Positions 1-5,031 of a stretch of 5,141 bases of DNA are shown one piece after another. Numbering within the stretch: the first letter of the stretch is position 1; every line of letters begins with the position of its first letter. The stretch covers positions 1-5,141 of the forward strand of contig JADGPY010000264.1 in NCBI GenBank assembly GCA_017882205.1, read 5' to 3'. The stretch comes from Chitinophagaceae bacterium (GTDB lineage: Bacteria > Bacteroidota > Bacteroidia > Chitinophagales > Chitinophagaceae). A program made the translations under genes and the position numbers. The notes beneath the pieces are model-generated. The model saw only the letters and a list, made by a program, of their open reading frames with translations, was not told where the DNA came from and searched no databases.

Positions 1-496
1 CAAAAGTTAGATTTTCCAATTTCAGATCCTCAATATAGGGTATAAAGATGGCTGAAGAGTCAAGGTGATCTACAGGAATATCAAAATATCCCTGTATCTG
101 TGGTGCATGCAGATCCATCGTAATAACCCTATCGGCCCCTGCTGCGGTAAGCATATTGGCTACAAGCTTTGAACCGATCGCTACCCTTGGCCTGTCTTTC
201 CTGTCCTGACGGGCATATCCGTAATAAGGAATAACCGCAATTACTTTATAAGCCGATGCTCTTTTTGCAGCATCAATCATCAGTAATAATTCCATCATAT
301 TATCAGTCGGGGCAAAAGTACTTTGCACCAGGAAAACAAATTGGCCTCGAATACTTTCCTGGAACTCTACACCAATTTCTCCATCGCTGAACTTATGGAT
401 ATTTACTTTCCCTAATGGCTCGCCGAAACGCACAGCAATCTGTTCTGCAAGGTATTTGGAACCTGTGCCGGAAAATATTTTAACGTTGGTATGCAT
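1..496 (-). CDS. prs: Ribose-phosphate pyrophosphokinase (PRPP synthetase), N-terminal 165 residues, cut by the window edge
   Basis: Prs transfers pyrophosphate from ATP to ribose 5-phosphate, making PRPP for purine, pyrimidine, histidine, tryptophan and NAD synthesis in the cytoplasm. The reverse complement from an ATG at 496 reads open to the window edge. It shows the family landmarks in order: FSDGE (36-40), a region equivalent to VQST...NMMELLLMIDAAKRA (57-80), the ATP-site loop IPYYGYARQDRK (89-100), and the PRPP-synthetase signature DLHAPQIQGYFDIPVDHL (128-145) with metal-binding-type D128 and H130. The C-terminal PRPP-binding loop lies outside the window; the family is usually about 310-320 residues. 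No in-frame start lies just upstream, and the leader has no Shine-Dalgarno sequence, as is common in Bacteroidota. It diverges from radC, about 75 bp apart if radC starts at 571. Identification is secure. Confidence 0.97.
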   Translation of the reverse strand, partial: MHTNVKIFSGTGSKYLAEQIAVRFGEPLGKVNIHKFSDGEIGVEFQESIRGQFVFLVQSTFAPTDNMMELLLMIDAAKRASAYKVIAVIPYYGYARQDRKDRPRVAIGSKLVANMLTAAGADRVITMDLHAPQIQGYFDIPVDHLDSSAIFIPYIEDLKLENLTF

Positions 497-570
497 GTTT
501 GGAGTATTTGGAGGAAACCACCATTTGAGCAGCGAAATTATACTTTATATTGGCAACAAATTATCTTGCT
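497..570. promoter_or_regulatory. Divergent prs/radC intergenic region, probable promoters
   Basis: This short gap between two divergent genes must hold the start signals of both unless radC starts at the TTG at 550. On the minus strand TAATTTCG (533-540) is one mismatch from the Bacteroidota -7 consensus TAnnTTTG. A TTTG lies 16 bp upstream of it (557-560), slightly closer than the usual ~19 bp. No convincing -7 element for radC was found on the plus strand. The assignment is inference from position and a weak motif. Confidence 0.3.
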
Positions 571-1275
571 ATGGCGGAAACTTTCAACAACTCATCCACC
601 TCTATTAAAAATTGGGCTGTAGACGACAGGCCCAGAGAAAAACTTCTTGCCAATGGAGCGGCATCATTAAGCGATTCTGAATTACTTGCTATCCTCATCA
701 ATAATGGCAATAAAGAAAAATCTGCAGTAGATCTGGCAAAGGAAATATTAAAGCTTGGCAAAAATAATCTGAACGAATTAGGTAAGCTCTCCGTTCACGA
801 TATGACAAAAATTAAAGGCATCGGCCCGGCCAAGGCAGTAACTTTATCCGCCGCTCTCGAACTTGGGCGTCGCAGGCAGGCATCCAATGCGCTACCAAAA
901 CAAGTAGTCCATAGCAGTACGGATATTGCCGGTTACCTGCATATCGTTTTAAAAGATTATGCTTATGAAGTGTTTGCTGTTATTTTTCTGAACCGGGCCA
1001 ATAAGATCAATCACTTCGAGATCATCAGCCGTGGTGGGATTACCGGTACTGTCGCCGATCCCAGGATGATCCTGAAAAAAGCATTGGAAGAAGAAGCAAC
1101 CTCCATTGTACTATGCCATAACCATCCTTCAGGCAACTTAAAGCCCAGCAAGGCAGATGAGGATCTTACTTTAAAAATAAAAGAAGCCGCGAAGTACTTT
1201 GATATACGTGTGCTAGATCATATCATCGTATCAGAAGATGGGTATTTCAGCTTTGCTGATGAAGGCATATTGTAA
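571..1275 (+). CDS. radC: RadC family protein (JAB/JAMM-fold domain, formerly 'DNA repair protein RadC'), 234 aa
   Basis: This is a full-length RadC-family (UPF0758) protein. Residues 12-100 form the N-terminal part, with the conserved DDRPREKLLANG (18-29) and LSDSELLAILI (33-43) stretches and a helix-hairpin-helix motif IKGIGPAKA (81-89). Residues 115-234 are the JAB1/MPN-like domain. It has a likely zinc-ligand motif H183-x-H185-P-S-G followed by S193 and D196, and an upstream Glu in the AYEVFAVIFLN strand (E133). The catalytic or binding role of the family is not settled; the classical E. coli radC102 repair phenotype was traced to recG, so 'DNA repair' should not be assumed. I prefer the ATG at 571 because it puts the conserved region about 12 residues from the start; an in-frame TTG at 550 would add seven residues. 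It diverges from prs and converges on the DUF3467 gene, with 23 bp between stops. Confidence 0.95.
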   Translation: MAETFNNSSTSIKNWAVDDRPREKLLANGAASLSDSELLAILINNGNKEKSAVDLAKEILKLGKNNLNELGKLSVHDMTKIKGIGPAKAVTLSAALELGRRRQASNALPKQVVHSSTDIAGYLHIVLKDYAYEVFAVIFLNRANKINHFEIISRGGITGTVADPRMILKKALEEEATSIVLCHNHPSGNLKPSKADEDLTLKIKEAAKYFDIRVLDHIIVSEDGYFSFADEGIL

Positions 1276-1298
1276 TTCTAAAAACTAACAACTAATTT

Positions 1299-1613
1299 TT
1301 ATGCCTGGGCTGTTGGTCCTCCAAAGTTAAATGGCAACTCTACCGCCTCAATATCCTGTATATTCCCATTAACCGTTTCAAACTTCTTCACATTATCAAT
1401 CATAGCTTTCATAAACCGCTTAGCATGAGTAGGTGTTAAAATAATCCTGCTTTTAACCTTGCTCTTCGGCGTTCCCGGCATTACATTTACAAAATCTACC
1501 ACAAATTCTGCATGGCTATGCGTAATGATGGCAAGGTTAGCATAAACCCCTTCAGATATTTCTTCAGAAATCTCAATATTCAGTTGATTAGGTTGTTCTT
1601 TAGGCAAGTCCAT
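1299..1613 (-). CDS. DUF3467 domain-containing protein, complete copy, 104 aa
   Basis: This small soluble protein has no signal peptide or membrane segment and matches the DUF3467 family in length and sequence. It has the conserved core EISEGVYANLAIITHSHAEF (18-37), DF..VMPGTPKSKVKSR (40-56) and RIILTPTHAKRFMKAM (56-71), then an amphipathic helix (72-80) and a short Pro/Gly tail (93-104). The family's biochemical role is unknown; I assign none. The start is the ATG at 1613, 14 bp downstream of a TATTTTTG -7 motif, with no Shine-Dalgarno sequence. Its gene, its leader and the first 37 bp upstream have a second, truncated copy at 4006-4209. The first 56 residues differ from that copy at only three positions (E6D, F37S, N43K), while most nucleotide differences are silent. 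It converges on radC with no clear hairpin terminator in the 23-bp gap. Confidence 0.9.
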   Translation of the reverse strand: MDLPKEQPNQLNIEISEEISEGVYANLAIITHSHAEFVVDFVNVMPGTPKSKVKSRIILTPTHAKRFMKAMIDNVKKFETVNGNIQDIEAVELPFNFGGPTAQA

Positions 1614-1627
1614 TTAGATAATTTTAT

Positions 1628-1635
1628 CAAAAATA
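1628..1635 (-). promoter_or_regulatory. Candidate -7 element TATTTTTG of the complete DUF3467 gene
   Basis: On the minus strand this octamer fits the Bacteroidota -7 consensus TAnnTTTG exactly and ends 14 bp before the DUF3467 start codon, implying a very short leader. The same octamer occurs at the same distance upstream of the truncated copy (4187-4194), so it is preserved between paralogues. No TTG/TTTG -33 element is present at the expected ~19 bp spacing, so the call rests on the -7 motif and on its conservation. Confidence 0.5.
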
Positions 1636-1663
1636 ACTTATCTTATAGTAAATAACCGTAAAA

Positions 1664-1729
1664 ATGAATTCAAATAGAGAACTTGATGATTCATTATTGA
1701 TAGATCTTGGCAATTATTTAAATCAATAG
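1664..1729 (+). pseudogene. 3' remnant of a second copy of the exported-protein gene (last ~20 codons)
   Basis: These 22 codons (ATG to TAG) encode a peptide ending NSNRELDDSLL...LNQ. It aligns without gaps, stop to stop, with the last 20 residues of the exported protein at 4234-4938 (residues 215-234, NPNKDIDENLL...LNQ). By hand count nine positions are identical and five more are conservative (K/R, D/E, I/L, E/D, N/S). Upstream of about 1660 the coding match ends, with an in-frame TAA at 1649-1651. The DNA to the left (to 1650) instead matches the leader of the intact copy (to 4209). The simplest reading is a deletion of about 650 bp that removed the promoter -7 element and nearly all of the gene. 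The local ATG is probably fortuitous. The stop lies 3 bp from the stop of the convergent 692-aa gene. Alternatively it could be a small expressed peptide; I consider this unlikely. Confidence 0.65.
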
Positions 1730-1732
1730 TAA

Positions 1733-3811
1733 TTACCTGATAAGCGTCACAGTACCTTTTGCTTTTACTAATTGTTTCACAGAGTCGGTGTACGAGATCG
1801 TCCAGATGTACACTCCGATAGGAAGCTTTTGTGATTTGAATGTACCATCCCAGCGTTTACCCACATCCGTAGTATGGAACACAAGCCTGCCCCATCGATC
1901 GAATATTCTAAAATCAGGATGATAGATCCCTACCCCATTAAGAATCCCAAATTCATCATTCAGCCCGTCCCCATTTGGTGAGAATGCAGTGGGTAAAAGA
2001 AGATCACAGATGCCGGTAGTGACATTTATTTTACCGGAAGCGGTACATCCATCACTGGTTACCGTTAATGAGTACGTACCTGTTTTAAAAACCACTATTT
2101 TTTGTGATCTTGAACCTGTATTCCATAAATAATTGGCTCCCGGATTTCCGGCATCCAGAACAAAAACATGATTGGTGCAAATCGTTGTGTCATTACCAAG
2201 GTTAACAGCAGGAGGTGGTTTAATGAGTACTGTAATCGAGTCCCGGAGCACACAGCCGTTCTGTTGTATTTCGAGCCAGTATATCCCACTGCTGTCGGCT
2301 GAAATGGTATCCTGAACACTTCCGGTATTCCACAGGTAATCGGCATCCGTAACGCTGAAGCCGAGAACAAGACCGGTGCTTATACAGACTGATGTATCCG
2401 GTCCTAAAAAATTACCTCCAGATGGCGCAATATACACGCTGTGTAGAATGGTATCATTCTGGCCCGAACAATCCTGCTTATATACAATGAGTGATACATT
2501 ATAATATCCTGGTGCCATATAAGTGTGCATCGGCGAAAGCGAGGTTGAACGGCCATTATCTCCAAAATTCCATCGTGCAGAATCAATACCATTGATCTTA
2601 TTTATAGTGAACTGTACCGTCTTGTCTGAACATTGTCCGTTTCTTGAAAAATCATATGAATTCAGAGCTGAATTAAAATAGCTCTGTACGAATGACGGTA
2701 ACCCACCCTGGCAATAAATACCACTATAATTTCCAAACGCCAACTGGTCTTGAACAAAATGACACCCTGTATCTGGTACATCAGGATCATTTATCAATGA
2801 GATATGACGATCCCCCCACATCGATAAATATATCTTTTTATCAATACTTATCTGGAGTGCAGCCATCTGCCCATCCGCGATCTGGCTTATCAGTTTTTTA
2901 GAATTGCTTATCGCATTGCCCGTAGGTAGGCTAACATCGAACTGGTTAAGGTAAGAATTACCCTGTTGAAAGCTATATGAAGAAGTATATAAAAGCCTGT
3001 TGTTAGGAGAAAATTCAATCCCATAACTTCCAATGGAGGATATTGATGTTGTGGAAGTATCTGCGCGAAAAACTCTTGGATTGGAAAGAATCCCCGTAGT
3101 ATTATCAAAATCAAGCAATTCAACAAAATCATTTTGATAGGCGTGAACAGCCGCCAGCTTTGTGCCATCATTAGAAAATTTCATTGCCCCGATACTATTA
3201 TTTGAGACTCCTCCAATTACTACTCCTGTACTGCTAATTACCGGGCCGGATATGCCTGCCCGTGAGAGTGAGAAAACCAAATATTTGTCCGAGTTAAAAC
3301 GCTTAACAGCTATCCAAACATCCTTACTGCAGTTTGCTACGGCGGTAATCTTTTCATAAACGGAATCAGCGAGATGTGTATTTTTTACTATCACTTCCCC
3401 ATATCCATTATCACCATGCATATTAACCAAAGAAAAATTGAGGCCCTTATCACCATTTTGCCAATCTACAGTAAAAATATAATATAGGCTGTCGTTTCCT
3501 GGCTGCGGTACAATAACGGCGTTCTGAGTGCTGCTGGGATCACCGTACAAACCATCGCCATTTTTCATTTTTACATGTTTGCGATTGTATACGATCGTGC
3601 CTCTTGTATAAAAAAGCAGGCGTCCGCTTTTGTTCGAAATAGAGGCGCATCCTTCATCTACAGCCATTACACCATCTGTGAGCGGAGTTACAGAGTTTGA
3701 ACTAAACTTCATTCCGGCATGATTCCCAAAATACCAGTAGGTGGCTTCTTTTTGGGCAGTTAAAAATTCGGCGGATAACAAACAAATCAGTATGATAAAA
3801 GCTGTTCTCAA
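1733..3811 (-). CDS. Secreted beta-propeller/PKD/Ig-like protein with gliding-motility-type (CHU_C, T9SS) C-terminal domain, 692 aa
   Basis: This is a predicted cell-surface or secreted protein of the Bacteroidota type. Residues 1-20 are a signal peptide (hydrophobic IILICLLSA, cleavage near TAQ). Residues 21-380 are beta-rich, with propeller-like repeats (YWYFGNHAGMKF at 25-36; KFSNDGTKLA at 211-220; EFSPNNRLLYTSS at 266-278). Residues 394-461 form a PKD domain (WNFGDNG at 414-420, HTYMAPGYYNVSL at 429-441). Two Ig-like repeats follow (468-530 and 536-598), each with a YLWNTGS core and spaced Cys. Residues 605-692 are a CHU_C-like domain: LPTAFSPNGDGLNDEF, then FRIFDRWGRLVF and PIGVYIWTISY. 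This domain is associated with type IX secretion and surface attachment; substrate and role are unknown. The start is TTG at 3811, because the codon before it is a stop (TGA) and the next in-frame Met (34) would remove the signal peptide. It is transcribed away from a terminator at 3889-3915. Confidence 0.9.
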   Translation of the reverse strand: MRTAFIILICLLSAEFLTAQKEATYWYFGNHAGMKFSSNSVTPLTDGVMAVDEGCASISNKSGRLLFYTRGTIVYNRKHVKMKNGDGLYGDPSSTQNAVIVPQPGNDSLYYIFTVDWQNGDKGLNFSLVNMHGDNGYGEVIVKNTHLADSVYEKITAVANCSKDVWIAVKRFNSDKYLVFSLSRAGISGPVISSTGVVIGGVSNNSIGAMKFSNDGTKLAAVHAYQNDFVELLDFDNTTGILSNPRVFRADTSTTSISSIGSYGIEFSPNNRLLYTSSYSFQQGNSYLNQFDVSLPTGNAISNSKKLISQIADGQMAALQISIDKKIYLSMWGDRHISLINDPDVPDTGCHFVQDQLAFGNYSGIYCQGGLPSFVQSYFNSALNSYDFSRNGQCSDKTVQFTINKINGIDSARWNFGDNGRSTSLSPMHTYMAPGYYNVSLIVYKQDCSGQNDTILHSVYIAPSGGNFLGPDTSVCISTGLVLGFSVTDADYLWNTGSVQDTISADSSGIYWLEIQQNGCVLRDSITVLIKPPPAVNLGNDTTICTNHVFVLDAGNPGANYLWNTGSRSQKIVVFKTGTYSLTVTSDGCTASGKINVTTGICDLLLPTAFSPNGDGLNDEFGILNGVGIYHPDFRIFDRWGRLVFHTTDVGKRWDGTFKSQKLPIGVYIWTISYTDSVKQLVKAKGTVTLIR

Positions 3812-3888
3812 TCAATATAAGTTTGTTACGATAGAATAAGTTGAGATTGGATCCAAAAGTGAAAAAGATCGTAAAATCGAAGATACAA

Positions 3889-3915
3889 AAAAGCCGCCCC
3901 TTACAGGCGGCTTTT
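3889..3915 (-). terminator. Rho-independent terminator for the minus-strand chimeric locus
   Basis: A perfect 10-bp inverted repeat, AAAAGCCGCC (3889-3898) and GGCGGCTTTT (3906-3915), encloses a 7-nt loop. Read on the minus strand the stem is followed by a run of six T, so it best stops leftward transcripts ending at 3938-3969. It also insulates the 692-aa gene, which starts 78 bp further on. On the plus strand the T run is only four long. A very similar hairpin lies at 4984-5011, just after the stop of the related gene at the right edge. Confidence 0.85.
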
Positions 3916-3937
3916 GATATAGTTCTATTGAAATCTT

Positions 3938-4008
3938 CTAAGGTGTGTCTGTTAAGTATTTAAGAGTATCATTCATCTCTCGAACGCCCGGTCCGCCACC
4001 ATTTCCTG
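3938..4008 (-). pseudogene. 3' remnant of a paralogue of the right-edge gene (C-terminal ~22 codons)
   Basis: In one minus frame this segment reads GNGGGPGVREMNDTLKYL, then TDTP and a TAG stop. It matches the C-terminus encoded at 5032-5102 (GNGGGPGVREMNDTLTFL, then RNTP and stop) with no gap. The first 43 bp (3966-4008) are identical to 5060-5102; the last codons differ but keep protein similarity, so both tails were once coding. The rest of this gene is missing: to the right of 4008 the DNA becomes DUF3467 sequence. It no longer has its own start; the chimeric ORF crosses it in another frame. A related terminator follows both stops, supporting true paralogy. The family is not recognised. 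Confidence 0.6.
3966..4008. repeat. 43-bp perfect direct repeat, copy 1
   Basis: This block is identical base for base to 5060-5102 and lies in the same orientation 1,094 bp away. It corresponds to coding sequence for the C-terminal GNGGGPGVREMND segment on the minus strand. Outside the block the two sites diverge: on the right at once (the DUF3467 junction), on the left into similar but not identical codons. Confidence 0.97.
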
Positions 4009-4172
4009 CTCTTTACCTTACTCTTAGGCGTTCCCGGCATAACTTTCACAAAATCGACTACAGATTCAGCATGACTATGTGTAATGATGGCAAGGTTAGC
4101 ATAAACCCCTTCAGATATTTCTTCAGAGATCTCTATATTCAATTGATTCGGCTGATCTTTTGGCAAATCCAT
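3969..4172 (-). pseudogene. Truncated, chimeric second DUF3467 copy (56 native + 11 foreign residues)
   Basis: The first 56 residues match the complete DUF3467 protein at 1299-1613 except at E6D, F37S and N43K, and end in PKSKVKSR. After that the reading frame enters unrelated DNA and adds KWWRTGRSRDE before a TGA. The lost part includes the conserved RIILTPTHAKR segment and the C-terminal helix, 48 residues in all. The foreign tail is an out-of-frame reading of the gene remnant at 3938-4008. The junction sits in the 5-bp sequence CAGGA (minus strand), which both parents share. The ATG, leader and -7 motif are intact, so it may still be transcribed, but a folded DUF3467 domain is unlikely. 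Start and strand are certain from the alignment with the complete copy; expression and function are unknown. Confidence 0.85.
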
Positions 4173-4186
4173 AACTTTAATTTTTT

Positions 4187-4194
4187 CAAAAATA
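4187..4194 (-). promoter_or_regulatory. Candidate -7 element TATTTTTG upstream of the truncated DUF3467 copy
   Basis: This is an exact TAnnTTTG match on the minus strand, ending 14 bp before the ATG at 4172. It sits in a leader that aligns without gaps to 1614-1650 (29 of 37 positions identical by hand count). The motif itself is fully conserved between the two copies. No clear -33 TTTG was seen. Confidence 0.5.
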
Positions 4195-4207
4195 ACTCAT
4201 TGTATAG

Positions 4208-4215
4208 TATTTTTG
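4208..4215 (+). promoter_or_regulatory. Candidate -7 element TATTTTTG of the exported-protein gene
   Basis: This is an exact TAnnTTTG match on the plus strand, ending 18 bp before the ATG at 4234. It faces away from the minus-strand motif at 4187-4194, with 13 bp between the two, so the promoters of the divergent pair would overlap. The T-rich run at 4181-4187 lies at about the right distance for a -33 element but lacks the final G. In the other copy of this module the equivalent bases (1649-1656) no longer match the motif. Confidence 0.5.
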
Positions 4216-4233
4216 GTATCCTAAATAAAACAT

Positions 4234-4938
4234 ATGAAATTACTGCTCACCCTTACATGGTTATCTGTACTGTGCGTATCCAAAGCTCAAAACGTAACTG
4301 CCACGGCGGATGATTTTAAATACCTGGCCATGCATAACCTGAATGTAAATACTTCTACTATCACCTCTTTTTCTAGTAGTGAAGTGAAAGGAAGCCAATA
4401 TTTATTTGATCAATGGACTGCCGGGAGTGTTACAACTACTGAAAATGTAACCATATCTCAGAACTATCTATTCAATTTTGATAAGCTAAATCAAAATATC
4501 TACGCTAATTATACCAGTCAGGGCAATTTGTGCGTGCTATTGGATAAGTCCAAAATAAAATATTTCACTATTGGCACTCAAAAATTCATTAATGGGAAAT
4601 TGATTGACCCGTCAGGCAAAGATGTTTTTTATCAGGTTTTAGTAGAAGATACTTCGAAATACTCCTTGTATAAATTGAATATCACAAAATATGAAAAAGC
4701 CGACTTTAGGGACGTTAGTAAGGTCAGAAGTGGAACTAATTATAATCAATACGTAGATAATTTATCATATTATATTTCTCAAAAAGGAACGTTAAAAAAG
4801 ATAAACTTAACTGAAAATAGTATTCGAAAAGTCCTTTCAAACCAATCTAAAAAGGTAGATGATTTCTTTAATCAAAATCCAAACAAAGATATAGATGAGA
4901 ATTTATTAACATTATTGATAATGAACCTTAATCAATAA
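4234..4938 (+). CDS. Exported protein of unknown function, 234 aa
   Basis: Residues 1-18 are a clear signal peptide (MKLLL start, hydrophobic LTWLSVLCV, probable cleavage at SKA/Q). Cys14 lies inside the hydrophobic core without a proper lipobox, so a lipoprotein is unlikely. The mature part starts with a polar stretch, then a beta-rich region (about 50-150, with GSQYLFDQWTAGSV at 53-66 and CVLLDKSKIKYFTI at 99-112). A Lys/Asn-rich, probably helical C-terminus (187-234) ends LNQ. The general pattern resembles small periplasmic or surface hypothetical proteins of Bacteroidota, but I recognise no named domain and assign no function. The ATG at 4234 follows an A-rich leader without Shine-Dalgarno, 18 bp after a TATTTTTG motif. 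It diverges from the truncated DUF3467 copy with 61 bp between starts. A remnant of a second copy lies beside the complete DUF3467 gene (1664-1729). Confidence 0.85.
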   Translation: MKLLLTLTWLSVLCVSKAQNVTATADDFKYLAMHNLNVNTSTITSFSSSEVKGSQYLFDQWTAGSVTTTENVTISQNYLFNFDKLNQNIYANYTSQGNLCVLLDKSKIKYFTIGTQKFINGKLIDPSGKDVFYQVLVEDTSKYSLYKLNITKYEKADFRDVSKVRSGTNYNQYVDNLSYYISQKGTLKKINLTENSIRKVLSNQSKKVDDFFNQNPNKDIDENLLTLLIMNLNQ

Positions 4939-4983
4939 ATTGAATAAACTAAATAATCTGACTTTGTCAGCCCGCCAAAAGTA

Positions 4984-5011
4984 AAAAGCCGCTCCAAATG
5001 AAGCGGCTTTT
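4984..5011. terminator. Bidirectional rho-independent terminator between convergent genes
   Basis: A perfect 10-bp inverted repeat, AAAAGCCGCT (4984-4993) and AGCGGCTTTT (5002-5011), has an 8-nt loop. The minus-strand side is followed by five T and the plus-strand side by four. It lies 46 bp after the exported-protein stop and 20 bp after the stop of the minus-strand gene at the edge, so it can serve both. Its stem differs from the hairpin at 3889-3915 by one base pair. Confidence 0.85.
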
Positions 5012-5031
5012 AACCAGCAATTATTTTATTA

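Noticed and set aside
550..570. Upstream TTG start adding seven residues to RadC
   Set aside because: The ATG at 571 fits the usual short N-terminus before the conserved region; the extra residues show no family similarity.
2095..3359. Several 60-90 codon frames on both strands inside the 692-aa gene
   Set aside because: They overlap a continuous gene with recognisable domains throughout and carry no recognisable sequence of their own.
3854..3861. CACTTTTG on the minus strand as the -7 element of the 692-aa gene
   Set aside because: It has one mismatch in the critical TA, and the nearest TTTG is 24 bp upstream, too far for a convincing promoter.
3945..4313. Plus-strand 122-codon open frame
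   Set aside because: It runs antisense to the DUF3467 copy and then out of frame into the exported-protein gene, where the signal peptide is well supported. It is a shadow frame.
4958..4970. Small inverted repeat CTGAC-TTT-GTCAG after the exported-protein gene
   Set aside because: The 5-bp stem has no T run and lies just before a much better terminator; it could occur by chance.
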